Of a stretch of DNA of 64,000 nt, positions 35,316 to 46,661 are shown piece after piece (within the stretch, counting starts at the first letter, position 1; each line of letters opens with the position of its first letter). The position numbers and the translations under genes were made by a program. The DNA is taken from NCBI RefSeq assembly GCF_014397025.1, contig NZ_JACJUO010000001.1, forward strand, positions 2,032,501 to 2,096,500. The letters run 5' to 3'. This DNA comes from Ochrobactrum sp. Marseille-Q0166. GTDB taxonomy: Bacteria > Pseudomonadota > Alphaproteobacteria > Rhizobiales > Rhizobiaceae. A model generated the notes under the pieces. That model saw only the letters and a program-made list of their open reading frames with translations. It ran no database searches and was not told the DNA's origin.

Positions 35316-35466
35316 GCGCATCTCATCCCAAAGCCGCTACACACTCTTTGGGATGCGCTTGTTTCTATCGCGCATCTTATCCGAAAACCGCTACACACTT
35401 TTCGGGATGCGCTTGTTTCTATCGCGCATCTTATTCGAAAACCGCTACACACTTTTCGGGATGCGC
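35316..35466. repeat. Three tandem copies of a 43-bp hairpin repeat, period 54 bp
   Basis: Copies lie at 35316-35358, 35370-35412 and 35424-35466, separated by identical 11-base spacers (TTGTTTCTATC). Each begins GCGCATC and ends GATGCGC. An inner stem CCGAAAA/TTTTCGG surrounds the loop CCGCTACACAC. In the first copy the inner stem is CCCAAAG/CTTTGGG, with both arms changed so pairing is kept. The block lies between ispH and thrB; the third copy contains the ispH stop codon. Confidence 0.9.
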
Positions 35467-36494
35467 TCTAATTTAGGTATCCCGACCACCCGGTTTTCGC
35501 CGTTGACGAATGCCATATCCCGAACGGTCAATTCCACATCGCGGATTTCACGATTCACAAGGAAGTTTTCGGTTTCAACGGTTGTTTCCGCCAGTTCGAT
35601 CCTCACATCGAACCGTGCCTTGAAAGCATCCATGATTTCATCGACGATGATTTCAGGCGCAGAAGCTCCGGCAGAAAGTCCGACAACAGAAATATCGCCC
35701 ACCTTGTCCCACTCAATATCCGATGCCCGCTGAACCAGCATCGATACGCCAGCACCAGCCTTTTCCGCCACTTCAACAAGGCGCTTGGAATTTGAGGAGT
35801 TCGGCGCACCGACGATCAGGAACAGATCACAACCGGGGGCGGCATGGCGCACGGCTTCCTGTCGGTTTGTCGTGGCATAGCAGATCGATTCTGCGGCCGG
35901 TGCCGTCAGATTTGGAAAACGCTGTTGCAGCTCAACGATGATACCGGCTGTATCATCCACCGAAAGCGTGGTCTGGGTCACAAAACCCAAATTGTCCGGG
36001 TCAGAAAATTCAATAGCCCGGGCATCTTCTACCGTCTCGATGAGCGTGACTGTCCCTTCCGGCAACTGCCCCATTGTGCCAATCACTTCAGGGTGGCCGG
36101 AATGCCCGATCAAAATGACGTGCCGGCCAAGACGTTGATGACGCATCGCCTGTTTATGCACTTTGGAAACCAGTGGGCATGTCGCATCAAGATAGAAGAG
36201 GTTCTTGGCTTCTGCATCCGCGGGCACGGATTTCGGCACCCCATGTGCAGAGAAAACCACGGGCTGATCGCGATGCTCTGCAGGAATTTCATCGAGCTCT
36301 TCGACGAAAATCGCACCGCGAGACTGCAAACCCTCAACGACGTAGCGATTATGAACAATCTCATGGCGCACGTAGACCGGCGCCCCGTATTTCTTCAAAG
36401 CCAGCACGACGATCTGGATAGCCCGGTCAACACCAGCGCAAAAACCACGCGGGCCGCAAAGGCGGATTTCCAGAGGGGGACGGTTATCGATCAT
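35445..36494 (-). CDS. ispH: 4-hydroxy-3-methylbut-2-enyl diphosphate reductase
   Basis: IspH (LytB) performs the last step of the MEP pathway, giving IPP and DMAPP. The protein has 349 residues from the ATG at 36494 ([19 protein letters not shown]). The three iron-sulfur cysteines lie in [18 protein letters not shown] and [18 protein letters not shown] and the SAHGVP substrate motif are also present. The last residues, LERIPKSV, are encoded by the third copy of the tandem repeat, which supplies the stop. The longer frame upstream of 36494 has no support and overlaps the end of surf1. Confidence 0.96.
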   Translation of the reverse strand: MIDNRPPLEIRLCGPRGFCAGVDRAIQIVVLALKKYGAPVYVRHEIVHNRYVVEGLQSRGAIFVEELDEIPAEHRDQPVVFSAHGVPKSVPADAEAKNLFYLDATCPLVSKVHKQAMRHQRLGRHVILIGHSGHPEVIGTMGQLPEGTVTLIETVEDARAIEFSDPDNLGFVTQTTLSVDDTAGIIVELQQRFPNLTAPAAESICYATTNRQEAVRHAAPGCDLFLIVGAPNSSNSKRLVEVAEKAGAGVSMLVQRASDIEWDKVGDISVVGLSAGASAPEIIVDEIMDAFKARFDVRIELAETTVETENFLVNREIRDVELTVRDMAFVNGENRVVGIPKLERIPKSV

Positions 36495-36567
36495 ATAGCG
36501 TGCTCGCAGAGTTCGGCGTGAGGCGCAATTTATATAAAGCCGGAGTTGGGCTTCAAAGTGGCCCGTG

Positions 36568-37314
36568 TCAAGTCTTCGTAGCCTTTCGATACCGCCAGAA
36601 CCACGCCACGACAACCCCTAACAGGGCCAAAGCGAGACCATACCACGTCACAGCATATTGAAGATGATTGTTTGGAAAATCGATAATCGTGATCCCGCCG
36701 ATCGGCAGGCCGCCAAAATTCGGCGTATTATCAGCGTCGATAAAGAAAGGCACCGCTTCATCTAACGACGGAATATCCGCGCTTTCGGCCATGGCAGACC
36801 AGTCTTTCCAATAGAAAATATTTTTATCCGTATCATTATCCGGCAGGAAATAGCTCGGTTTGCTGTGCAGCGGATCACGTGCCAAACCGTTTATTGTCAC
36901 TGGTCCATCGAGTTGACCATCAAGACGCGTTTGCTGGTCTTTTTTCTCGTATGGCACAAAACCACGATTAATCAGTATGAAGCGGCCGTCTTCCAGCATC
37001 AAAGGCGTATAGACGTTAAAGCCCGGCTGCCCCTGATAGGTAGCCAGAAAATGCCGCTCTCCCTGGTGCATGAAAGTGCCTGAAACGGTTACAGGACGAT
37101 ATTCGACTGTCCCCTCGTCATGATAGATTTTCTCCATCTCTGCCAAGGGTAATGGCGTTTCATGCACACGCTGTTGCGTCGATGCCAGCAGCGCTTCTTT
37201 CCAATGAAGCCGCTCGACCTGCCACGTTCCCAAACCCAGCAGAATGATGAACGCAACAAGAGATGCGACCAGCACGCCCCATGGAAACCGTTGCGGCTTT
37301 TTTGCCTCGTTCAT
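36568..37314 (-). CDS. SURF1-family cytochrome oxidase assembly protein
   Basis: SURF1 helps insert heme a into cytochrome c oxidase subunit I. The 248-residue protein has the family topology: a membrane helix at residues 13-30 ([19 protein letters not shown]), a long periplasmic domain with the conserved RPVTVSGTF and [11 protein letters not shown], and a second helix near the C-terminus ([19 protein letters not shown]). Its start overlaps the DUF983 stop by four bases. It belongs to the cta block. Confidence 0.93.
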   Translation of the reverse strand: MNEAKKPQRFPWGVLVASLVAFIILLGLGTWQVERLHWKEALLASTQQRVHETPLPLAEMEKIYHDEGTVEYRPVTVSGTFMHQGERHFLATYQGQPGFNVYTPLMLEDGRFILINRGFVPYEKKDQQTRLDGQLDGPVTINGLARDPLHSKPSYFLPDNDTDKNIFYWKDWSAMAESADIPSLDEAVPFFIDADNTPNFGGLPIGGITIIDFPNNHLQYAVTWYGLALALLGVVVAWFWRYRKATKT

Positions 37315-37694
37315 TCGCCATCATCCAGACGGCCCTGTGCCGCTTTGTTTCGATATTGCAGGTTAATCAAAATACCCTTGATGCTGCGCATGGCAACAAG
37401 GCTTAAGATAATCGCCAATGGCACCCACAGCAGGAAATGCAACCAGAGGGGTGGCCCGTAATTGACCTCGAGCCAAAGAGCGGCACCGACGACAATAAAT
37501 CCTATAATCAGAATGACAAAAGCTGCCGGACCATCGCCTGAATCGGCAAATGTATAATCGAGACCACAGACGCTGCAACGCGGTGCGACGGTGAGAAATC
37601 CCTTAAACAGCTTCCCCTCACCGCAGCGTGGGCAATGTCCCATCACCCCGCTCTTTATGGGATCGACAGGCTGATACAGATTATGGTCTGGCAT
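37311..37694 (-). CDS. DUF983 membrane protein
   Basis: A 127-residue protein with an N-terminal zinc-ribbon-like pair of CxxC motifs (GHCPRCGEGKLF and PRCSVCGLDY) and two membrane helices (AAFVILIIGFIVVGAALWLE and WLHFLLWVPLAIILSLVAM). DUF983 genes sit in oxidase operons of Alphaproteobacteria between ctaE and surf1, as here, so a role in oxidase assembly is likely but unproven. The ATG at 37694 has GGGAGG just upstream; the longer frame does not. Confidence 0.88.
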   Translation of the reverse strand: MPDHNLYQPVDPIKSGVMGHCPRCGEGKLFKGFLTVAPRCSVCGLDYTFADSGDGPAAFVILIIGFIVVGAALWLEVNYGPPLWLHFLLWVPLAIILSLVAMRSIKGILINLQYRNKAAQGRLDDGE

Positions 37695-37769
37695 GAAATC
37701 CTCCCAAACAAAAAGAATGAGGGACAGCCGAGTTTCCAAGGCTGCCCCTCATTCCGCTCAAATCGCTGA

Positions 37770-38648
37770 TTAGCCGCCGTGCATTGGCGCGCCCCAGCTG
37801 CCCCAAACATAAATAGCGCAGAACAGGAACAGCCAAACCACGTCCACGAAGTGCCAGTACCAGGCCGCCGCTTCAAAACCAAAATGGCGCTCCGGCGTGA
37901 AATCACCCTTCATGGCTCTGAACAAGATCACCAGCAGGAAGATCGTGCCCACGATGACATGGAAGCCATGAAAACCGGTAGCCATGAAGAAGGTTGACCC
38001 ATAAATCGAGTCTTTGAACTCGAAAGGCGCATGCGCATATTCAAAGAACTGCACGAAGGAGAACAAAATACCCAGCGCTACCGTCAGGATCAGGCCGATG
38101 ATCATTCCCGTACGATCTTTATGCAGCAGCGCATGGTGCGCCCATGTTAGCGTCGTGCCGGATAACAGCAGGATGACTGTGTTGTAGAGTGGCAAATGCA
38201 GTGGGTCGAGAACTTCAAGACCCTTTGGAGGCCACTGACCGCCGGTGAACTCAGCACGCAGAACCTGATGGACTTCATTCGGGAACAGGCTGACGTCAAA
38301 GAACGCCCAGAACCATGCCGCAAAGAACATGACTTCGGAGGCAATGAACATAATCATGCCATAGCGAAGATGCAGCGCGACCACGCGGGTATGATGACCT
38401 TCGCGGCCTTCGCGGATTGCGTCTGACCACCATGCATACATGCAGTAAAGAACAATTGCGAGGCCGATAAAGAAGAGCCAAGGCGTTGCCAGATTTAAGC
38501 CGAAGAAAGGAAGATCGCCCGCATTGATGTATCGCATCCAAGCAATACCGCCAATGGCCAAAACAAATGCGCCAACCGAACTCAGAAACGGCCAGGGACT
38601 GGGTGCAAGAATGTGATAATCGTGATTCTTCTCGTGAACGTTCGCCAT
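37770..38648 (-). CDS. ctaE: Cytochrome c oxidase subunit III
   Basis: A 292-residue, seven-helix subunit of the aa3-type oxidase; it stabilises subunit I and may form the oxygen entry path. Typical stretches are YHILAPSPWPFLSS, REGREGHHTRVV, FIASEVMFFAAWFWAFF and ATGFHGFHVIVGT, with AAAWYWHFVDVVWLFLF at the end. GGGGAGA precedes the ATG. It lies downstream of ctaG after a 151-base gap. Confidence 0.97.
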   Translation of the reverse strand: MANVHEKNHDYHILAPSPWPFLSSVGAFVLAIGGIAWMRYINAGDLPFFGLNLATPWLFFIGLAIVLYCMYAWWSDAIREGREGHHTRVVALHLRYGMIMFIASEVMFFAAWFWAFFDVSLFPNEVHQVLRAEFTGGQWPPKGLEVLDPLHLPLYNTVILLLSGTTLTWAHHALLHKDRTGMIIGLILTVALGILFSFVQFFEYAHAPFEFKDSIYGSTFFMATGFHGFHVIVGTIFLLVILFRAMKGDFTPERHFGFEAAAWYWHFVDVVWLFLFCAIYVWGSWGAPMHGG

Positions 38649-38799
38649 GTCTCTCCCCATGCGACCCGTGAGGGCCCTCTCTCATGCATTCCAGCCTGTC
38701 CGCCTATGGCGCGATCAGGCAGTTCCCTTCTCCACACAACATAAAGCCGTGCTACTTGTTTGTCTTTGCGGCATTATGTGCCGCAAACATTCTATCTTG

Positions 38800-39414
38800 T
38801 CAGCTTCCGCTATTGCCAGTCGGAGCCACTTTTGCATTTGCAACAGGCTTCGGCTTATCAATCGGGAAGAATGTATAGGACAAGGTAATTGTCTTCACAT
38901 CCTTCAGATCAGGGTCGTTGACGATCTCAGGATCAACGAAAAAAACAACCGGCATTTCCATGCTTTCACCCGGCTGCAGCGTCGTATCGGTAAAGCAGAA
39001 ACACTCAACTTTGTTGAAATAGGCACCTGCCCTGCCCGGCGCCACATTGAAGCTTGCGCGTCCGTATGTCGTTTCATCAAACAGATTACGCGCATCATAT
39101 TTGACCATTTTTGTCTCACCAATGCGAACAGTTACTTCGCGCTGCGCTGGCTTGAAATCCCAAGGCAAGGCATTCGACGTATTGGCATCAAAACGCACTT
39201 TGACTGTCCGGTCGAGGACCGTATCCGAATATTGCTCGACACGCTGCGTTGTACCACCATAGCCAGTGACCTGACAAAAAATACGATAAAGTGGGACAGA
39301 AGCGTAGGCCGCACCAATCATGCAGACGAAAAAAGAAACACAGGCAATCGCTATCGTCCGGTTGGACCGGTTCAGTTTCTTCTGCTTTTCGTCACTCTCA
39401 TGCTGTTGAACCAT
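38800..39414 (-). CDS. ctaG: Cytochrome c oxidase assembly protein CtaG (Cox11)
   Basis: Cox11 delivers copper to the CuB site of subunit I. The 204-residue protein has an N-terminal membrane helix (residues 19-40) and a periplasmic Cox11 domain with the copper-binding CFCF in [18 protein letters not shown], preceded by [25 protein letters not shown] precedes the start. It follows the small CoxF-like gene. Confidence 0.95.
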   Translation of the reverse strand: MVQQHESDEKQKKLNRSNRTIAIACVSFFVCMIGAAYASVPLYRIFCQVTGYGGTTQRVEQYSDTVLDRTVKVRFDANTSNALPWDFKPAQREVTVRIGETKMVKYDARNLFDETTYGRASFNVAPGRAGAYFNKVECFCFTDTTLQPGESMEMPVVFFVDPEIVNDPDLKDVKTITLSYTFFPIDKPKPVANAKVAPTGNSGS

Positions 39415-39458
39415 TTTCTCCTCCCGAAAACGAATAACAGTCGATCAGTCAGGGTCGA

Positions 39459-39659
39459 TCAAATCGACCTTGCAAAAATATTGGCGCCGAGTTTGGCGAC
39501 CGTGCCGATATAAACAAGCACCACGAATAACAGCAGCGCAATCGCCAGACCAATCGAGCGATTGCGCTGCGCTTTTTTCTGCGAAGGCGTCGGAACAATC
39601 AGTTCCAGTTTTTCTGTAGGCAGGTTCTGCCCCGTCTTTTCTGTCACGACGCTCTCCAT
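39459..39659 (-). CDS. Small CoxF-like membrane protein
   Basis: A 66-residue protein with a polar N-terminal half (MESVVTEKTGQNLP) and a single membrane helix near residues 37-56 (GLAIALLLFVVLVYIGTVAK). Small genes in this position, between ctaB and ctaG, are called coxF in Rhizobiales oxidase operons; the role is unclear. The name rests on position and topology only. It is separated from ctaB by nine bases. Confidence 0.75.
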   Translation of the reverse strand: MESVVTEKTGQNLPTEKLELIVPTPSQKKAQRNRSIGLAIALLLFVVLVYIGTVAKLGANIFARSI

Positions 39660-39668
39660 TCTGTCTCC

Positions 39669-40616
39669 TCAGAGAATACCAAAGCCATTCAGCAACTTTA
39701 TCGCCAGAGCTTCAAAGAGCAGAACGGCAAAAATCACTGAAAGATAGATCAACGAGAAGCGAAACAGTTTCCGCGCTGCGAGAAGCATCTGCGTTTCGCT
39801 ATCCGCCATCCACATGCGCAATGTGTAATAAACAAAGGCCAATCCAAGCAGTGTCGAGATCACGCCATAGGTGACACCTGCAAAGCCCATAAGATAGGGC
39901 AGCACACCCACCGGCGCCATGATAACCGCGTAGAACATCGCCTGACGGCGCGTGGACAATTCACCCTTAACATTCGGCATCATCGGGATGCGCGCGGCCT
40001 CATAATCACTTCTCGAAAACAGTGACAGCGCCCAGAAGTGTGGCGGTGTCCAAAGGAAGATGATCATAAACAGGACCACACTGTCCCAAGTCACTTCGCC
40101 CGTCGCCGAAGCCCAGCCGATCATCGGGGGGAAAGCCCCGGCAGCGCCACCAATAACGATGTTTTGCGGCGTGGAACGCTTGAGCCACATCGAATAAATC
40201 ACGGCATAGAAAAATATGGTGAACGCCAGCAAAGCGGCGGACAGCCAGTTGACCATCAGCCCCAGTGTCAGCACAGAGAAAGCCGAAAGCGTGAGGCCAA
40301 AAGCGAGAACCTGGTTGGGGGCAATCAGCCCTGCCGGGATCGGACGCTTTTTCGTGCGCTTCATGATCGCGTCAATATCAGCGTCATACCACATATTGAG
40401 GGCGCCTGATGCGCCAGCACCAACCGCAATACAAAGAATGCTGATCGCAGCAAGAACCGGATTCATATGACCGGGTGCAAGCACAAGACCGACAAGACCA
40501 GTAAACACCACAAGCGACATGACGCGAGGTTTCAACAGGACGAGATAATCCCGTGCAGTCGCCTCTGAAAGAGCGAATGCATCCTCGGAAACTGCGTTTT
40601 TTTCCACCAGAGACAT
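39669..40616 (-). CDS. ctaB: Protoheme IX farnesyltransferase (heme O synthase)
   Basis: CtaB adds a farnesyl group to heme b to make heme o, the precursor of heme a for the aa3 oxidase. The 315-residue UbiA-type protein has about nine helices. The first Asp-rich motif is [15 protein letters not shown], followed by KRPIPAG, and the second lies in the loop with [13 protein letters not shown]. The ATG at 40616 (MSLVEKNAV) is chosen by homology; its ribosome binding site is weak and an upstream in-frame start is possible. Confidence 0.95.
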   Translation of the reverse strand: MSLVEKNAVSEDAFALSEATARDYLVLLKPRVMSLVVFTGLVGLVLAPGHMNPVLAAISILCIAVGAGASGALNMWYDADIDAIMKRTKKRPIPAGLIAPNQVLAFGLTLSAFSVLTLGLMVNWLSAALLAFTIFFYAVIYSMWLKRSTPQNIVIGGAAGAFPPMIGWASATGEVTWDSVVLFMIIFLWTPPHFWALSLFSRSDYEAARIPMMPNVKGELSTRRQAMFYAVIMAPVGVLPYLMGFAGVTYGVISTLLGLAFVYYTLRMWMADSETQMLLAARKLFRFSLIYLSVIFAVLLFEALAIKLLNGFGIL

Positions 40617-40793
40617 TAACTTTAACAACCTCAAACTCACCGGGCCAATGCTGTGCCCGGCCCTGAGCACACATCAGCAATCCAAAACGACTTTACCTCC
40701 CGGAGATGCATTCTTCCTATCGAAAGCGTCGTTCTTGAACGTCAGCCGATGACAGACGGAAATGAATGCCGCCTGCACATAACATAGTTTTGT

Positions 40794-40828
40794 CTGAGGG
40801 CGAACCCCTTTCGGGTTCTCGCCCTCAG
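40794..40828 (-). terminator. Hairpin after ctaD
   Basis: CTGAGGGCGA (40794-40803) pairs with TCGCCCTCAG, with an inner ACCC/GGGT step. It lies just past the ctaD stop, so ctaB and downstream genes may need a separate promoter or receive read-through only. Confidence 0.65.
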
Positions 40829-40833
40829 CACTT

Positions 40834-42519
<1,686 letters not shown>

Positions 42520-42543
42520 TCAACAGTGTTGCGTACAGGGCTT

Positions 42544-43428
42544 CTAAAAGCTCGCCGCAGCTACCTTGTCATTTGTATTGCTTTCAAGCTCAGACCTGAG
42601 CGCCTTGTTTGCATCCTGCAAATTTGTCGCTGCTGCGCTCAGCCATGTATTGTACTGCTCGTCAGTGACGACACGCACGGCAATAGGCATATAAGCGTGA
42701 TCTTTACCACAAAGCTCGGAACACTGGCCGTAATAAAGGCCTTCCTTGTCTGCCTTGAACCAGGCCTCATTGATGCGGCCCGGAATGGCATCCATTTTCA
42801 CACCAAAAGCCGGAATGGTCCAGGAATGGATCACGTCAGCGGCAGTCACAAGCAGCCGAACAGTCGTCCCGACCGGAACCACCACTTCATTATCGACCGC
42901 CAGCAAACGAGGGTAGACAGCCAGATCTTCTTTTCCTTCAGCGGCGCGATCCGCAGCTTTGAGAAGCAGCGAATCAAAGCTTACCGGGTTTTCTGTCTGA
43001 TACTCATAGCCCCAATACCACTGGTATCCGGTCGCTTTAACGGTCAGTGTCGGATCCTGCGGCGAATATTGCGCAGTCAAAAGCTGAAACGACGGAACCG
43101 CCAGAAACAGCAAGATAATCACGGGACCGACGGTCCAGATGACTTCAATCGCCGTATTGTGACTGGTTTTGGATGGCTCAGGATTTGCGCTGGCGCGGAA
43201 TTTCACCACACACCAGATCAATAGCGCCAGAACCAGTAACGTGATCGGCACGATGAACCAGAGCGTATAACGCTCAAACCAATGAATCTGCTCGGCGATC
43301 CCCGTCGCAGCACTTTGAAATGTCATTTCCCACGGACGTGGCTGATCCGCCAGAGCGGCACCACTTGTCCACAGCAAAGCGGAAGCACCAACGACGGCAC
43401 CCCTCGTTGTGGCAACAATTTTATCCAC
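42544..43428 (-). CDS. ctaC: Cytochrome c oxidase subunit II
   Basis: The subunit that accepts electrons from cytochrome c. The 294-residue protein has a signal sequence (to about residue 27), two membrane helices, and a periplasmic cupredoxin domain. The CuA site is complete: HSWTIPAFGVK and GQCSELCGKDHAYM supply the histidines, two cysteines, glutamate and methionine. No heme c domain is attached, so it is an aa3, not a caa3, type. The start is GTG with GGGAGAGAG upstream. It opens the cta run. Confidence 0.97.
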   Translation of the reverse strand: MDKIVATTRGAVVGASALLWTSGAALADQPRPWEMTFQSAATGIAEQIHWFERYTLWFIVPITLLVLALLIWCVVKFRASANPEPSKTSHNTAIEVIWTVGPVIILLFLAVPSFQLLTAQYSPQDPTLTVKATGYQWYWGYEYQTENPVSFDSLLLKAADRAAEGKEDLAVYPRLLAVDNEVVVPVGTTVRLLVTAADVIHSWTIPAFGVKMDAIPGRINEAWFKADKEGLYYGQCSELCGKDHAYMPIAVRVVTDEQYNTWLSAAATNLQDANKALRSELESNTNDKVAAASF

Positions 43429-43847
43429 CAGAACTCTCTCCCTTTTTGCCCTTTCGAGCTGGACGCCGGACGTACAGACGGCCGTATCCCCCGTCAGCGT
43501 TCAAACCACACCTTAACGCACACCGCAAGGAAGGCGAATATGTTCCTGTGCGGCATTTTTGCGCGTGAGTCTGCGTCAGAGCTTCGCATCCCAAAGCCAG
43601 TACCGAAGCGCCAGAAAGCCAATACAAGCCTGCGAAAACTTGGGAAAACCCGGAATGTCACATAATGAAGCCATGATTTAGAATAAGGTTTCCTTTAACG
43701 TGCCGCATGATAATGGATGCAACTGCCGTGGAACGCATCGCAGATGCGATGCTGGCAAAGCCTTTTCGATCATGGTGCGGGAGCGACAATAGCTTTTCAC
43801 CGCGTGTTTGAGAGGATAACGTCCCGGTGATTCGATCTGGAGATTTC
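43429..43847. other. Intergenic region between divergent ctaC and ialB genes
   Basis: About 420 bases carry the divergent promoters. A short poly-pyrimidine stretch and a run of GC-rich palindromic bits occur near 43480-43600, but no RNA gene, known repeat or convincing -35/-10 pair was identified by eye. Confidence 0.5.
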
Positions 43848-44456
43848 ATGATTTTCCGCCCATCCACCCGCCGCCCGGTCTTTCAGCGCCTTGCAATCCT
43901 TGCAACGGGTGCAGCTTTGATACTTTCGGCTGCAACATTGCCGTCCGCTGCACAGCAAGCGCCAGCCCAGCTTCCCGCACCAACAGCACAGCAGGAACCG
44001 GCACAATCGCCTTCGACGCCACAGCAGAGCGGCACACTCAAGTCGCAACACGGCCCATGGGCGATTCTCTGCGACACTCCAGCGGGTGCCAAAACTGAGC
44101 AATGCGCACTCATTCAGAATGTGGTTGCCGCCAAACGCCCAGAACTCGGCCTTTCGGTCGTGGTCCTGAAGACCGCAGACAACAAGGCCCGTATCCTACG
44201 CGTTCTCGCGCCCCTGGGCGTGCTGCTGCCAAATGGCCTTGGACTGAACGTTGACGGCAAAGATATCGGGCGCGCTTACTTCGTACGTTGCTTTGAAGAT
44301 GGCTGCTATGCGGAAGTCATCCTGGAAGACGAACTGCTCAATACATTCCGCAATGGCAAATCTGCAACCTTCATCGTCTTCCAGACACCGGAAGAAGGCG
44401 TCGGCATTCCCGTAGATTTGACCGCATTTGGTGAAGGCTTCGACGCCCTGCCTTGA
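43848..44456 (+). CDS. Invasion-associated locus B (IalB) family protein
   Basis: A 202-residue periplasmic protein. A signal peptide runs to the PSAAQQAPA region near residue 37, followed by a proline- and glutamine-rich linker. The IalB core shows WAILCDTPAGAKTEQCALIQ and FVRCFEDGCYAEVILEDELL, with two cysteine pairs. IalB was first named in Bartonella erythrocyte invasion; related proteins are common in Rhizobiales and the general role is unsettled. ATG at 43848 has TGGAG seven bases upstream. Confidence 0.88.
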   Translation: MIFRPSTRRPVFQRLAILATGAALILSAATLPSAAQQAPAQLPAPTAQQEPAQSPSTPQQSGTLKSQHGPWAILCDTPAGAKTEQCALIQNVVAAKRPELGLSVVVLKTADNKARILRVLAPLGVLLPNGLGLNVDGKDIGRAYFVRCFEDGCYAEVILEDELLNTFRNGKSATFIVFQTPEEGVGIPVDLTAFGEGFDALP

Positions 44457-44663
44457 TAAGATTCTGGTGCTGACGGGCTGCAAACCGCGTCCCGCTGCGC
44501 TTCCGGTGCTCATGTGCCTTTAAGTACACTGCGCTCCGGTTCTCGCGACACACGGTTTTGGTCTTGTCATCACCACAATCGCGACAGTTGTTAATCTGAT
44601 GGTTGTTCTCAACGGATTTAGCGCTTACATCCTGTGGCAAACACATGCCGCAGGATTATTTTT

Positions 44664-46076
44664 ATGAAGAGCCTGATCGATAGCTTCGACGTAACGCGTG
44701 ACGATATTGAACGTCTTGTCTCACAAAGCCTCAAGGGCAGTGACGATGGCGAGCTTTTCTTAGAATATCGAGAGGCGGAAGCACTTGTTTTCGACAACGG
44801 ACGCTTGAAGACCGGTTCCTTCAATCAGGATCAGGGCTTTGGCCTGCGTGCCGTTGCCGGTGAAGCTATCGGCTATGCCCATGCAGGTGATCTGTCGGTA
44901 GCCGCCCTCAAACGTGCATCAGAAGCCGTATCCGCAACATTGAGCGGTCATAGTGGGAGCTATTCAGCGGCACCCGCCGGCACCAATCACCATCTTTACA
45001 CCGACGAGAACCCAATCGGCTCGCCAACTTTCGATGCCAAGGTTCAGCTTCTGCAAAAGATCGACGCATACCTGCGCGCCAAGGATCCGAAAGTTCGTCA
45101 GGTCTCCGTCTCGATTGCAGGCTCCTGGCAGCAGGTGGAAATTCTGCGTGCCGATGGCCATTTCGTGCGCGATATCCGCCCAATGGTGCGGCTGAGTGTT
45201 TCGGTCGTTGCAGGGAACGGCGATCGTCAGGAATCCGGTTCGCATACGCTTGGCGGACGTAAGGGATTCGGCGACTTCATTACCACCGAAAGCTGGCAGA
45301 GCGTTGCCGATGAAGCACTGCGTCAGGCACTGGTTAATCTTGAGGCAATCCCTGCCCCTGCCGGCACTTATGATATTGTGCTTGGCAATGGCTGGCCGGG
45401 CGTGATGTTGCATGAAGCGGTCGGTCATGGTCTTGAAGGTGACTTCAACCGCAAGAAAACGTCTGCCTTTGCTGGCCTGCTTGGTCAACAGGTGGCTTCA
45501 AAGGGCGTGACAGTGGTTGATGACGGCACGATCTCCGAGCGTCGCGGCTCGCTGACCATCGATGATGAAGGCACACCGACCAATCGTACCGTGCTGATCG
45601 AGGATGGCAAGCTCGTCAATTACATGCAGGATCGTCAAAATGCCCGCCTGATGGGCATGGAAGCCACCGGCAATGGCCGCCGTGAATCCTACGCACACGC
45701 ACCGATGCCGCGCATGACCAACACCTATATGCTTTCCGGTGACAAGACGCCGGAAGAGATCATCGCTTCCATGAAGAAGGGAATTTACGCGGTTTCCTTC
45801 GGCGGCGGTCAGGTCGACATCACCTCGGGCAAATTCGTGTTCGGCTGTACGGAAGCCTATATGATCGAAGACGGCAAGATCGGCGCGCCAATCAAGGGTG
45901 CCATGCTGATCGGCAATGGACCGGATGCGATGAAGCGCATTTCGATGATCGGTAACGATATGAAACTCGATACCGGCTCCGGAAATTGCGGCAAAGGCGG
46001 ACAATGGGTGCCGGTTGGTGTCGGCCAGCCGCACTTACGCATGGATCAGGTGACTGTCGGCGGCACCGCCGTGTAA
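44664..46076 (+). CDS. tldD: TldD metallopeptidase subunit
   Basis: TldD pairs with TldE (PmbA) to form a zinc peptidase that degrades unfolded peptides; TldE is not in this window. The 470-residue protein carries the HExxxH zinc motif in MLHEAVGHGLEGDFN and the conserved CGKGGQWVPVGVGQPHLR near the C-terminus. The ATG at 44664 has AGGA eight bases upstream; the longer frame is unsupported. Two small genes follow within 10 bases. Confidence 0.96.
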   Translation: MKSLIDSFDVTRDDIERLVSQSLKGSDDGELFLEYREAEALVFDNGRLKTGSFNQDQGFGLRAVAGEAIGYAHAGDLSVAALKRASEAVSATLSGHSGSYSAAPAGTNHHLYTDENPIGSPTFDAKVQLLQKIDAYLRAKDPKVRQVSVSIAGSWQQVEILRADGHFVRDIRPMVRLSVSVVAGNGDRQESGSHTLGGRKGFGDFITTESWQSVADEALRQALVNLEAIPAPAGTYDIVLGNGWPGVMLHEAVGHGLEGDFNRKKTSAFAGLLGQQVASKGVTVVDDGTISERRGSLTIDDEGTPTNRTVLIEDGKLVNYMQDRQNARLMGMEATGNGRRESYAHAPMPRMTNTYMLSGDKTPEEIIASMKKGIYAVSFGGGQVDITSGKFVFGCTEAYMIEDGKIGAPIKGAMLIGNGPDAMKRISMIGNDMKLDTGSGNCGKGGQWVPVGVGQPHLRMDQVTVGGTAV

Positions 46077-46085
46077 ATCCCGCAT

Positions 46086-46661
46086 ATGCAGCTGATCGAT
46101 AAATATCTGCCTGAATATGGCTTCAGCGAAGTACATGGCTGCGATGTCAGTGCTTCGCCGGAAGTGGTGTTGCAGGCAGCAATGAACTATCGCCCTGAGA
46201 CCGACGCCTTTTTCCGCAGCATGATTGCCTTACGTGAAGTGCCGATGCGCGCCCTTGCACGATTGCGCGGGCGGACAAGCACTGTTGCTGCTCCCTTTGG
46301 TCTGCATGAGTTCACGCTACTTGAGCATCGGCCCGGCGAAGCTTTGGTCTATGGGCTTATCGGACAGTTCTGGAAGGCGGATTTCGGCCTGCAAAAAATG
46401 GAAAGCTCGGACAATTATCTGGCCTTTCGGATGCCGGGCGTTGCAAAACTTGCGCTGGCCTTCACCGTGACAAAACAGGGAAGCAAAACCCGCCTTGTCA
46501 CCGAAACGCGTGTTTTCTGCCCGGATCGCGCAAGTCATCTGCGCTTCACACCTTACTGGTATCTGATCCGTCCTGTCAGCGGTATGATCCGCAACCGCAT
46601 CCTCAATTCGATCAGAAAAGCGAGTGAAACAATTCCTGCCCCTTCTGGAGCACCTTTATGA
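46086..46661 (+). CDS. Hypothetical protein, SRPBCC-like
   Basis: A 191-residue cytoplasmic protein. Its pattern of strands and helix, with FTLLEHRPGEALVYGLIGQFWK, FRMPGVAKLALAFTV and TRLVTETRVFCPD, resembles the START/SRPBCC lipid-binding fold, but I cannot confirm the family by eye. It lies between tldD (10 bases) and a VOC gene whose start overlaps its stop (ATGA), so it is translationally coupled to the latter. Confidence 0.7.
   Translation: MQLIDKYLPEYGFSEVHGCDVSASPEVVLQAAMNYRPETDAFFRSMIALREVPMRALARLRGRTSTVAAPFGLHEFTLLEHRPGEALVYGLIGQFWKADFGLQKMESSDNYLAFRMPGVAKLALAFTVTKQGSKTRLVTETRVFCPDRASHLRFTPYWYLIRPVSGMIRNRILNSIRKASETIPAPSGAPL

Noticed and set aside
35316..35466. CRISPR array
   Set aside because: Only three repeats, spacers are identical rather than unique, and no cas genes are present.
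34903..35733. Open plus-strand frame running through the tandem repeats
   Set aside because: The 54-base period equals 18 codons, so any frame open in one copy stays open in all three. The frame is antisense to thrB and ispH ends and shows a repeated meaningless pattern, so it is a by-product of the repeat.
44457..44663. Additional small gene between ialB and tldD
   Set aside because: The only frame there lacks a ribosome binding site and continues into tldD, so it is most likely the tldD leader.
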